A stretch of DNA of 27,837 bases from Mucidula mucida (GCA_015501055.1 JADNYV010000448.1:1-27837), one strand, 5' to 3'. Counted from the stretch's first letter, positions 19,485 through 27,837 are shown. Numbers and translations: made by a program. The notes: generated by a model not told the origin, from the sequence alone.

Positions 19485-20100
19485 GGGCTTCCAGATGAAT
19501 GCAGTGTCGTAGTGGAGGAGTACCTAAAGGACAATTAACAAATGAAAGGCAGTGCAATTCACAAGACGCACAAGCGTATCCTGAGTTTTTTTAATGATGT
19601 TGGCACAAACTAACTGAAATGTCAGGATGTGTAAGTTGCTCAGATGAATTAAGCTATGCAAAGCCAAAGCAAACGCAAACGACAAGCGTCTGGTCATGCA
19701 CGTCCGTTTTCGGCTCTCAAAGAAACGAATGTTGGGCCGCTATAGTGAGAACCGTTTAGTCGCCTTTGGACCTGGCTTCAAAGGTTCGGGGATGTCTAAC
19801 AATTCAGAACCGATAATATACTAGGAACGAATTAGTTTAAAAATAATATCGACTCGACTCAGCACCAGATCTATAAGCGCGTCCTTGACCCGACGGTTAT
19901 TCTGGTGGGCATGCGATTGCGAGGAAGCCAGTAGGGGCCGACCATTTTGCCAAGGCTTTGGTTCTGAGTCGCTTAATATATAGTTGATGTTGAGGCCTCG
20001 ACTGTCCTCTATTGCGAATGGTGGTCACCATCACCGCGGCAAGGTCACAAAGTCGCAGGCGTTTCTGTGTCAAGCTTGGCCTCATAAGTCGAACACGGCA
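19485..20100 (+). pseudogene. Decayed upstream gene, block C
   Basis: Third homologue of 2651-3329. It keeps MTGLPDECSVVVEEYLKDN at the start (before TAA), AGGCAGTGCAATTCACAAGACGCAC, the CTAGGAACGA site (TAG 19822-19824, also present in A and B), AAGCGCGTCCTTGACC, GTAGGGGCCGACCA and TTGCGAATGGTGG. It is more diverged than A and B. No 154-aa gene follows: that gene is absent from this block. Confidence 0.4.
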
Positions 20101-21485
20101 GCTGTTGAAATACACTAATCTACTGCCCACAATTCCCGGGCAAACACTAGACGTCGCGTACAACGCCAGGTCCTCAGGCGAAACGGAGACGGCCCCTGAC
20201 CTAATGCATCTTGCAAATCAACGCACATCTATTCCTCAAAAGTGGCATCTGCGTGGATGACGGGTGTAAGATTACTGAGCACAGGGAGTCTAGACAAGAT
20301 ATACTTTAATGTTTGAGGTTAAGAGTCCCCCTTGACTACTCGCCATGCACAAGGCCACACCGAGCAAGATTACCAGCGGCGCAGTGCGTGCTGTACAGCC
20401 AGACTTCTCCTCTGATACGTGACTACAAGGACAGTATCGGGAATCATTTGATTAGAAATCTTAAAGAATACCGAGAGCATGTCAGTACGCGTTAAGAGCG
20501 TGGTGGGCACACCAAGACTGACCAAAAAACCAGATTATCGAAACATTCCGCGCAAGATTGTTGTGACCTTCAGGCGTACTAGACCGACTTCGAGCTTTCA
20601 AGTGCACTCCGTTCGACGTTGATGGAGGCGGCAAAGATTGACAGGTGCTGTAATCGGATCGATGAGCGAGTGGTTTTGGGTAACGACCCATCAACTAACC
20701 TTTGCGTTGAAGAAAATGACCCGCCGGTGTTCCTTCGCGAGCCAAAGGCAAAATGCTTGCGGCGCAAGAGGGAGAGACGCGTCGGTAAGAGAAATGAGGG
20801 CTCAAGGTGTTCGCTTTGGTTATAAGGCCAGACCATCGAAGTAGGTAGGCGTGTTCCTCCAAGGTGGATGGCGTGTTGTGAAAAAACATTCAACAGGGAT
20901 GAAGACAGGGAGGCGTACATCGCCATCTAGTACACATAGACAAGACATAGTGTCGCAAGAAGATAAAGTCGATTCCGCCATTATCTCAGTATGGCGTATC
21001 GAGCCACAGGAAGCATTATACACACACCTTCGTCCCATCGACGCGCCTCTGGCGGGACAGTCCCTTGCCCTGCGAGACATCATATGCTTCGAGCCTGCTA
21101 TAGCACATCTTTTGGTTCTTGCGCATAGTCGTGTAAAGTTCTGGTTTTTTGTGTTCTCGGTCCTGGCGCCCTCAGTAGCGGCATCCTACACGTTGACGAG
21201 ACGCCGGTGGATTATTTCGGGAGGACGGATGAAGGCGATCCATAGGTCGCGCGCTGCGGCTTTGGATAAAGGGACTCGGAGCAGTGTTCTTGTCTGGTGA
21301 ACCGCGTCATAAATGCGAGTCAGGGAAACACTTTGGCTGGAAGGACGTACCGAGATTCCCAGTATAGTGCTGTCCGATGCCCTGCTTTCGCGTCGAGAGT
21401 GAATACCGGCACTGTGTGGAAGGCATAACCCGGGACAATCAGCAAATGCACGCTAGGTTGTACTTAGTGTGCGCTCAAAGAAAGT
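20101..21485 (+). other. Flank between decayed gene C and F-box C; no intact gene
   Basis: 20510-20740 parallels 9681-9900 and 21030-21370 parallels 10850-11160 of the flank before F-box A, in the same order. A 149-codon frame (20851-21300) covers the second part without a recognisable motif; its counterpart before A is not open, so I do not call it. 21290-21360 also matches 23880-23950 before F-box D (CTGGTGAACCGCGT, then GGCGAGTCGGGAAAACA-like sequence). Confidence 0.4.
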
Positions 21486-21531
21486 CGTAGACGAAAGAAT
21501 AGAGTGTAGCAGAGGATATTTGAGGGGGAGT

Positions 21532-21579
21532 GATGGTGGTTGCCGATCAAGTTACACCTCTTGCTTTCTGACCACCATC
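21532..21579 (+). promoter_or_regulatory. Inverted repeat upstream of F-box C
   Basis: GATGGTGGT (21532-21540) and ACCACCATC (21571-21579), spacer 30 nt, the same arrangement as in A. ACGCGTCT follows at 21688-21695. Confidence 0.45.
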
Positions 21580-21715
21580 AACGACTCACTTGATAACATA
21601 CAATTCGTATACTCTTTAGCAGCGGCTCGATTAGTGCGTGTCCTCTATTCTTTCTTTGCCTACACCAAATTGGAACGCTCGTGTCTGACGCGTCTTTGCT
21701 AGGCTCTTTAGGGAG

Positions 21716-21765
21716 GTAAGCTTTCTGTTGACCTTGACTCTCAACGCCAATAAATCTCTTCCTAG
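21716..21765 (+). other. Leader (5' UTR) intron of F-box C
   Basis: GTAAGCTTTCTG...TTCCTAG, 50 nt, ending 9 nt before ATG 21775. Identical by eye to the intron of D. Confidence 0.6.
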
Positions 21766-21774
21766 TACTCGGTC

Positions 21775-23037
21775 ATGCCAAACACCTCTCTGCCACTTGA
21801 ACTTGTCGACTTGATTATCCAGCATCTTTCCGGTGATACATATACTCTGCGGAGGTGCGCCTTGGTATCGCGGACCTGGTCGGAACTTGGTCAACGCGCT
21901 CTATTCCGCGACGCCCAGCTAGATCTGTGAAGCTCCACGAAGATGGCCAAAGTGCTTGACGACCTCACATCCACGCCCCATCTCCAAACACTCGTCCGCG
22001 CCGTGGCAGTCCCGGAACGCTGCAGTGATGATGCTATTCCCTCATCTGGGCACATGTCTCGCCTCGCATCTGTGCTTTCGCTTCTTCCCAATCTCACAAA
22101 AGTCGTGATTCGCGAATACGTTGGCTCCGACGACAAAGTTGCCACCCAGTCCTATCTTGACCTGATCCCAAATGTCTTGGGAAACGCGCCCCTTGTCGAG
22201 CTTGATATCGTCATTTACTCCGTCAAAGCCTTTCAGCATCTTTTTGGGATCCTAGCAGGGACGAACGTCAAGCGGGTTACTTTGGCAGGTATCATTAGTT
22301 GTTGCAAGGTGGACTTGGAGGCGCCACGCCAGCGTTTGCGCATTCCCTCGCTAGAATACATCCGCTTCATAGTCGACGGTGATTTATGGGAGGAATTCCA
22401 CCATTGCCTCGTCCATGATTTTGACATTCCCAACCTGAAGCAGTGCGAGATTGGCACATATTTTGCAGATAAGTTGCTGCGTTGGCAGGGCACACTGCAT
22501 AAAGGATTTCCTCCAGTCGGGGTGGTTAAATTGGAACTAGTCTTTCGTACGTCGCAATTGTCAAATAATCCGGTGTTTAACATGGCTTCAGGCATTCCCT
22601 CTTCTCTGGCGTATATTAATCGTTCCAACCAAGATGACTTTCGCTCCATCGCCTATGTCCCTCTTCCCGTATACCGCCCCATTGCGCTTGGCGATCTCTA
22701 CTTTCATCATGTGCACCTAAAGGCCACATCGGACTCAGTCATCGAGACACGCAAGCTCATCAACTGGTGGGCTTGTACGTTTCGCGCCCTCTCCGCCAAC
22801 TCGGACGCGATCATACATTTCACGGAGCTTACATTCACGTTTGCTGTCTCGAAAAATCTTGACGCGCTTAATCCAGAATATCAGTCGCTCGATGATAATC
22901 TGGCGCATCCGCTGTTCAGCACCATTCGACATGTTCATTTCAAGGATACCAAGGGCCCTATTGCCGAGGCTGTCACTGATAAAATACGCCTGGCTTTGCC
23001 TCAACTGGAAATTCGCGGTGTGCTTTCTTTGGTGTAG
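21775..23037 (+). pseudogene. F-box-like protein C with one in-frame stop
   Basis: Full-length frame of 421 codons with a single defect: TGA at 21928-21930 (codon 52), where D has CGC. Before it lies the F-box-like motif (SLPLELVDLIIQHLSGD, CALVSRTWSELGQRALF); after it everything is open, with SYLDLIPNVLGNAPLVE, IPNLKQCEIGTYF, WWACTFRALSAN and LPQLEIRGVLSLV before TAG 23035. ATG 21943 just past the stop could start a 364-aa protein lacking the F-box. Where A and B have an out-of-frame intron, C has GTACGT...TTCAG at 22547-22591, 45 nt long and free of stops, so both spliced and unspliced forms keep the frame. Closest relative is D. Confidence 0.65.
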
Positions 23038-23084
23038 GGTAAGAAGATCAGAGACGACCGGCAGTTTTTACAGTATCCAGTGTA

Positions 23085-23310
23085 ATGGCCGATTAACTGA
23101 TGTGTATTTGTCGATCAATATGTGCATGAGAGCTTGCTGTGATTAGGCTGTAAATTATGTTCTGTTCAATGAAAACACACAGATATGGCAGTGGTTATGA
23201 GTATAGAGAAGACCATAGTAGTAGTAGGTGAAAGGAAATGGTTCAAACTAGTATTATAGCAAATCTTGTCAAAAGGGATCATCATTCCGACGGGGCCTTC
23301 ACCAGATTCA
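23085..23310 (+). repeat. Duplicated 3' flank of F-box C
   Basis: Homologous to 25728-25950 after F-box D: ATATGTGCATGAGAGCT, GAAACACACAG against GAAACACAGG, GAGTATAGA-x-AAGACCATAGT, CAAAGGGATC, ATTCC and GGGGCCTTCAC. The C/D duplication therefore includes at least 250 bp beyond the stop codon. Confidence 0.45.
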
Positions 23311-23369
23311 CGCGCACGTCCTTTTCCTGCCTCCACAACTTGAACGTTGACCTGTAGCGCGCGCTTTCA

Positions 23370-23760
23370 ATAGGCGATCAGATGGCGGACCAGGAAGATC
23401 GCCCTGGCAAGTCGGATTGTCGTATTGATAATATTCCAACGAAACAGTGTGTAATGGAGTAGGACACATCGCGCCTGTAGTGGAACGGGAACGCGGGCAG
23501 CGACCTGAACTGGACGAGTAGCGGGTGGTGGGGGAACGACAGCAGGCGGGGATGGGCTTTTTTTTCAGGCTTGCGAGCAGGCTTTTGCTTAGGACCTATC
23601 GCGTCTAGGGTGAACACCGGCGATGGGAACACTGGTCGGAGCGAGGAGTAGCGGGTGGTGGGGGAATGTCAGCAGCCGGGAATTGACTTTGTTGTGGCTT
23701 CTTCGTAGCCTTCTTCAAGTCGTCCTTGTGCACGGTGCGTGGAGGCACCTACCAACGATC
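23370..23760 (-). pseudogene. Decayed Lys/Pro-rich coding region, minus strand
   Basis: Minus-strand reading gives DDLKKATKKPQQSQ and PAADIPPPPATP near 23640-23730, and GPKQKPARKPEKKAH and PPAVVPPPPATRPVQVA near 23490-23600. The two halves are direct repeats of each other (GAGTAGCGGGTGGTGGGGGAA at 23516 and 23646, 130 bp apart). Part resembles 26090-26230 (PPPLPIQVAPVQY). Frames are broken. It probably represents a convergent neighbour gene that was duplicated with F-box C/D. Confidence 0.25.
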
Positions 23761-23859
23761 TCGGCATCTCAAACGACACATAGGCCACCGACTCCCTCAG
23801 GGGGCCTTCCATGCTTGGTCTCGCGCGACATTCCCCGCTTAAATGAGTTGCCCCCCCCG

Positions 23860-24122
23860 GAGCAGTGTAACTGGTCTCGTCTGGTGAACCGCGTTATGAA
23901 GGCGAGTCGGGAAAACATTTTGGCGGGAAAGACATACCGGGGTGCTGTATTCACAAAATAAATGGTCTCATTTTGCTTCCGGAGTTTGCGTGGCTGTATT
24001 GTCAACTGTACAGCAAATGCAGAACAGATTAATTCAGATAATGCACGCTAGGTACCCTTTACGCGCTTGAAAAAAGTCCTAGGCGAAAGAATAGGGTGTG
24101 TAAGAAGATTTTGAAGAGGAGT
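23860..24122 (+). repeat. Upstream flank of F-box D, duplicate of C's
   Basis: 23880-23950 matches 21290-21360, and 24020-24122 matches 21430-21531 (CGCTAGGT, AAAGAATAG-[GA]-GTGT). The similarity then becomes near identity into gene D. Confidence 0.4.
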
Positions 24123-24174
24123 GATGGTGGTTGCCGATCAATTTACATACATCTCTTGCTTTCTGACCACCATC
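24123..24174 (+). promoter_or_regulatory. Inverted repeat upstream of F-box D
   Basis: GATGGTGGT (24123-24131) and ACCACCATC (24166-24174), spacer 34 nt. Four bases longer than in C (ATTTACATACATCTC against AGTTACACCTC), yet both arms are intact. ACGCGTCT is at 24300-24307. Confidence 0.45.
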
Positions 24175-24327
24175 AACGACTCAACGTCTTTCGGCGTATA
24201 CTTGATAACATACAATTCGTATACTCTTTAGCAGCGGCTCGATTAGTGCGTGTCCTCTATTCTTTCTTTGCCTACACCAAATTGGAACGCTTGTGTCTGA
24301 CGCGTCTTTGCTAGGCTCTTTAGGGAG

Positions 24328-24377
24328 GTAAGCTTTCTGTTGACCTTGACTCTCAACGCCAATAAATCTCTTCCTAG
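24328..24377 (+). other. Leader (5' UTR) intron of F-box D
   Basis: 50 nt, GTAAGCTTTCTG...TTCCTAG, ending 9 nt before ATG 24387. Confidence 0.6.
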
Positions 24378-24386
24378 TACTCGGTC

Positions 24387-25654
24387 ATGCCAAACACCTC
24401 TCTGCCACTTGAACTCGTCGACTTGATTATCCAGCATCTTTCCGGTGATACATATACTCTGCGGAGGTGCGCCTTGGTATTGCGGACCTGGTCGGAACTT
24501 GGTCAACGCGCTCTATTCCGCGACGCCCAGCTGGATCTCCGCACCTCCAACAAGATGGCCAAAGTGCTTGACGACCTCACATCCATGCCCCATCTCCGGA
24601 CACTCGTCCGCGCCGTGACAGTCCCCGAACGCTGCACTGACAATTATATTCCACCACCTGGCCACATGTCTCGCCTCGCATCTGTGCTTTCACTTCTTCC
24701 CAATCTTACAAAAGTCGCGTTTTGCGAGCACGTTGGCTCCGACGACCAGGTTGCCACCCAGTCCTATCTTGACCTGATCCCAAATGTCTTGGGAAACGCG
24801 CCTCTTGTCGAGCTTGATATCGTCATTTATTCCGTCGAAGCCTTTCAGCATCTTTTTGGGATCCTAGCAGGGACGAATATCAAGCGGGTCACTTTGGCAG
24901 GTATCGTTAGCTGTCGCAAGGTGAACTTGGAGGCGACACGCCAGCGCTTGCATATTCCCTCGCTAGAATGCATCCGCTACAAAGTCGACGGCGATCTACG
25001 GGAGGAAATGCACCGTTGCCTCATGCATGATTTTGACATCCCCAACCTGAAGCAGTGTGAGATTAGCACGGACAATGCGGATCATTTATCGCGTTGGCAG
25101 GGCACCCTGCGTCAAGGATTCCTTCCAGTTGGGGTGGTTAGATTGGAGCTAGTGTTTTGTACGTCGCAATCGTTAAGTATTCCGATTTTGGATCTAAACA
25201 CGGCTTCAGGCATTCCGTTTTTTTTTGTGTATATTGAATCTCCCGACCTAGATGGATGGAACCCCCTCGTGTTTAACAGTCTTCCCGCATACCGTCCCAT
25301 CGCGCTTGCCGGTCTCTACTTCCATCATGTACATCTGAAGGCCACCTCGGACTCTGTCAGTGAGATACGCAAGCACATCGAGTGGTGGTCTTCCGCGTTT
25401 CGTGCCCTTTCTGCCGACTCAGACGCGAGGCTACACTTCACGGAGCTTACGTTCACGTTTAATGTCTGAAGAGCTTTGATGCGCTCAAATCAGCATACCG
25501 GTTGCTAGATAACAGTCTAGCGCATTCGATGTTCAGCGCTGTTCGACGCATCCATTTTGAGGATAGCGAGGGGTTTATCGCTGAGGCCCTCGCTGACAAA
25601 ATGCGCCTTGCTTTGCCTCAACTGGAAAGCCGCGGTGTTCTTTCTTTGGTCTAG
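24387..25654 (+). pseudogene. F-box-like protein D, 3' frameshift
   Basis: Open for 360 aa (24387-25469): F-box-like motif (SLPLELVDLIIQHLSGD), then SYLDLIPNVLGNAPLVE, HIPSLECIRYKVDGDL, IPNLKQCEIST and IEWWSSAFRALSADSD. At 25467 the frame hits TGA because one base is missing relative to C (GTCTGAAGAGC where GTCTCGAAAAAT is expected). The ancestral end is readable in the next frame to TAG 25652-25654 (FSAVRRIHFEDS, LPQLESRGVLSLV). The loss is only about 60 residues, so D could yield a nearly complete F-box protein; it is the least damaged of A-D. A stop-free optional intron of 51 nt (25159-25209) matches that of C. Confidence 0.65.
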
Positions 25655-25727
25655 GGTGGCCTGGGGGGAAGCAGGAGGAAAAGGAGATTTCATGGTACCC
25701 AGTATAATGGATGGCTGATAACTGCTA

Positions 25728-25950
25728 ATAAAACGATATGTGCATGAGAGCTCGAATTTGATGCTATGATTAGTCTGTGTAGTACATTCTCTTTAAAGAA
25801 ACACAGGTAACAGAAGGTATGACAGTGGGTGGAGTATAGAAGAGACCATAGTGGTAACAGAGAGGCAATGTCCATAGTATCATAGCAGAACCTTTCAAAG
25901 GGATCTTCATTCCACCATCAACGACTAGACTACCGGGGCCTTCACTGCGC
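25728..25950 (+). repeat. Duplicated 3' flank of F-box D
   Basis: Partner of 23085-23310. It ends in GGGGCCTTCACTGCGCGTGCC against GGGGCCTTCACCAGATTCACGCG. Confidence 0.45.
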
Positions 25951-26280
25951 GTGCCTCTTCACGATTTCCAGAACCTTGGCAAGCGCTTTTTCTTCCTCTG
26001 CATTCGCCTTCACCGCCAAGTTCCGATACGCGAAAGTAAACGATCAGACTGTGGGTCATGAAGATCACCCTTTGGGACGGGCACGTCAGATTGTTGAACT
26101 GGTCGGCGGAATGCACATGGGAGGTCCCATCGGCGTGCTTGGGGTGAACGCGCTCGGTGGTTGGTATTGAACGGGAGCGACCTGAATCGGAAGTGGCGGG
26201 GGTTGAGCGTGTGCAGGCTCGGGATTTGGCGTCGTTCCCTTGGTTCTAGTAAGAGGCCATTGAAGTCTTCGCCAGCAAAG
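25940..26280 (-). pseudogene. Possible 3' end of a convergent gene, minus strand
   Basis: On the minus strand RNLAVKANAEEEKALAKVLE followed by IVKRHAQ ends at TGA (near 25945). It looks like a genuine charged helical C-terminus. Upstream, a Pro-rich reading (PAHAQPPPLPIQVAPVQYQP, about 26130-26230) is in a different frame and is related to the Pro-rich stretch at 23490-23560. A full model is not possible; the duplicate after F-box C is more eroded. Confidence 0.25.
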
Positions 26281-27010
26281 TCCGCGTAGTTATTCTAGTA
26301 CGCTCTGTAGATGATCCCGAAGCTTGGGGCGCGCTTGTACGCGACACGGCGGGAATAAAGAATGGACGAGAATCTACAAAGATTTCCACGGCGAAAGAGA
26401 ATGAGGGGAGCGCAGGTAGTCGATGGTGAGATAAAGAGCGCGCAAGCGCTCTCGCTAGCCCAAAGCCGATGATGTGGAGCGTGCTTTCCGCGAACAATGG
26501 CACAAGTATCCAATTCGAGCTATTTGGTCAAGCTGAGGCCAACGATAGAACACATATAAAGCCGCACAGCGCACCACGAGGAGTAGTTTGAGGCGATAAA
26601 TTCGAAACATTGCTGGTACTTTGAGAATCATCGAAGTGTGGCGATAATCTTCAAAAGTTGAGCGGAAGCGCTATTTCAATTGATCAAAAGGGCTTACCGT
26701 TATACGGATCACATCTTTTAGGCAACCTACTGCACAGAAGCGAGCATTGACCTCCCCGCCGTTCTCTGTTTCTTTGACTGCAGTCCTTTCCTTAGTCTGA
26801 TAAGTCACTTAACCGGCGCCGAAGCTTGAAGCGTGGAGATACGAGTCATGTCGCATCCGAGAAATCCGGAAGAGACGTGTCCTTGATTCCGATGAGTGGG
26901 AAATTTAACGAGCACAGACGTAGAGCAATGTTTGTCGAGCTCCGTGCGCGCCCTTACCCAACTTCCCAGGTGGCTGATCCAACCTCCAGTCCGGCAATGT
27001 GCACCGTGTA
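26281..27010. other. No supported gene
   Basis: Open frames here are short (61-85 codons), overlap one another on both strands and carry no recognisable motif. A TATA-like ATATAAAG occurs near 26554 on the + strand without a convincing gene behind it. Confidence 0.35.
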
Positions 27011-27067
27011 GTCTCGATACCCGACTTTATAGCGAAGGGAAGACAATCGTTCCCTTCTATTATAAAA
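27011..27067 (+). promoter_or_regulatory. Promoter-like segment with TATA box
   Basis: TATAAAA at 27061-27067, 54 nt before ATG 27122, preceded by a segment also present at 15638-15690 (TCGATACCCGACTT, CAATCGTT). This is the clearest TATA box in the window. Confidence 0.45.
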
Positions 27068-27121
27068 CAACCACTGTGTACAGCTACGTAGCACGGTCAT
27101 AATATCATTCAACCAAGCAAA

Positions 27122-27547
27122 ATGGGCGATACTTACAGCGGCTCTATCGCTTTCAATTGGTCGCTGGATGGAACGCCGTGGAACAGGATAAAGGCTTCGT
27201 CCTTCCGGGTTGTCTATAGTACTCCTTTGGCAATCGATCGAAGTGCTGAGAGTTTGACCATCAGTATGTTATGCACGGATGGCTCGGAAATGGGTTTTAG
27301 CGTAAGAGAGGCGCGCGCCGCCAAACACTGCCAAATATCGCGTCGCCTTTTCTCTTTCAACGCAAACTTTCGCTTCCAAAGACACTCCTGTTCAGCCTCC
27401 TCCAGGGCACAGAACGTTCGGTCTCTGACGCGCCAGCCCTCTTTTCAAGGTAAATTAACTTTGATCCTGCTGTGCACATATTCAAGGCCAACTGATTGCT
27501 TCCTAGTATTCCGCCATGCCACTCATACCTACCTTCCTCCCACCTGA
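27122..27547 (+). CDS. Possible small hypothetical protein upstream of F-box E
   Basis: ATG in a good context (CAAGCAAAATGGGC), 54 nt behind TATAAAA. The first 60 codons look protein-like (SGSIAFNWSLDGTPWNRIK, SLTISMLCTDGSEMG). From about 27300 it runs into sequence homologous to the leaders of the other F-box genes, and its last third overlaps the leader intron of E, so the real coding end is probably earlier. A GTAAGA donor at 27302 is a candidate exon end. No family recognised. It could instead be the 5' exon of the F-box E transcript. Confidence 0.3.
   Translation: MGDTYSGSIAFNWSLDGTPWNRIKASSFRVVYSTPLAIDRSAESLTISMLCTDGSEMGFSVREARAAKHCQISRRLFSFNANFRFQRHSCSASSRAQNVRSLTRQPSFQGKLTLILLCTYSRPTDCFLVFRHATHTYLPPT
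27450..27506 (+). other. Leader (5' UTR) intron of F-box E
   Basis: 57 nt, GTAAAT donor and TTCCTAG acceptor, ending 9 nt before ATG 27516 (TATTCCGCC). E lacks the exact ACGCGTCT box (TGACGCGCCAG at the same place) and I find no inverted repeat upstream. Confidence 0.5.
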
Positions 27548-27837
27548 ACTCGTGGCCTTGATCATTGAGCATGTTTCCAGGGACACAGACGACCTGCGGA
27601 GCTGCGCGCTCGTATCGCGGACCTGGTCGGACTTTAGTCAACGCGCTCTATTCCGCAACACCCATGTGCATCTCTACTTTGGCATCGACAAGAAGGTGGA
27701 CCGACTGCTTGATGATCTCATATCCATTCCCCATCTTCAGACGCTCGTGGACGCCGTGAGAGTCGGTCAATACTGCTATTACGAGGCCATACCCACCCAC
27801 ATGTCTTGCCTCGCATCTGTGTTGGCCCTTTTCTCCC
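27516..27837 (+). CDS. F-box-like protein E, 5' part, cut by window end
   Basis: An open frame of 107 codons from ATG to the window edge. F-box-like motif FLPPELVALIIEHVSRDTDD then CALVSRTWSDFSQRALF at about residues 7-48, followed by LLDDLISIPHLQTLV and MSCLASVLALFS as in A-D. It is diverged from C/D, and the visible part has no frameshift or stop, so E may be the functional member of the array. A role as an SCF ubiquitin-ligase adaptor is inferred from the family. Confidence 0.6.
   Translation, partial: MPLIPTFLPPELVALIIEHVSRDTDDLRSCALVSRTWSDFSQRALFRNTHVHLYFGIDKKVDRLLDDLISIPHLQTLVDAVRVGQYCYYEAIPTHMSCLASVLALFS

Noticed and set aside
21928..21930. Selenocysteine or readthrough at TGA in F-box C
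   Set aside because: D and the other copies have a sense codon here, and fungi of this kind lack selenocysteine insertion; a nonsense mutation suffices.
23623..23961. 112-codon + frame before F-box D
   Set aside because: It overlaps the Pro/Lys-rich minus-strand relic and the duplicated flank, and is not conserved in the matching flank of C.
1..27837. tRNA, rRNA, CRISPR array, LTR retrotransposon, transposase
   Set aside because: No T-loop/acceptor pattern, no regular short repeats with spacers, and no reverse transcriptase, integrase or transposase motif was seen on either strand.

Overview
The window reads as nuclear DNA of a filamentous fungus, most likely an Agaricomycete (Basidiomycota). 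The signs are very short GT-AG introns (about 45-60 nt), spliced genes with small exons, roughly 50% GC, and a tandem family of F-box-like proteins of the type that is greatly expanded in mushrooms. I see no bacterial operon structure, virus, rRNA, tRNA, CRISPR array or recognisable transposase or reverse transcriptase. I cannot name a species.

The locus was built by repeated local duplication followed by decay. From left to right: (1) 0.9-7.5 kb holds three copies of a gene for a small Ser-rich basic protein with an acidic tail. The first (1306-1926) is intact; the second and third are frameshifted in the same segment. (2) Blocks at 2.65-4.4 kb and 7.8-9.4 kb each carry a decayed upstream gene followed by an intact four-exon gene for a 153-154 aa protein of unknown function. 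A third copy of the four-exon gene lies inverted at 16.7-17.3 kb and is broken, and an exon 1-2 fragment sits at 4.45 kb. (3) From 11.3 kb onward come F-box-like genes, all on the + strand: A (11542), a gutted relic (about 13.1-13.5 kb), B (14160), C (21775), D (24387) and E (27516, running off the window). A-D each carry their own frameshift or stop. C and D are the most recent pair. (4) 17.5-18.7 kb holds a frameshifted gene of a family with an 'ELKPPP' motif.

The F-box copies share more than coding sequence. They have an intron just upstream of the start codon, an ACGCGTCT box shortly before that intron, and in A, C and D a 9-bp inverted repeat about 260-280 nt upstream of the ATG. The decayed upstream gene plus long non-coding flank appears in front of F-box A and of F-box C, so the duplicated unit was probably [upstream gene - 154-aa gene - flank - F-box gene].

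The clearest candidates for functioning genes are Ser-rich copy 1, the two 153-154 aa genes and, as far as it is visible, F-box E. I found no evidence for a defined multi-component new system. The most original content is the unnamed 154-aa family and the conserved non-coding architecture of the F-box array. All gene models were made by eye from splice motifs and comparison between copies; no database search was run. The single-base lesions could in part be assembly errors.
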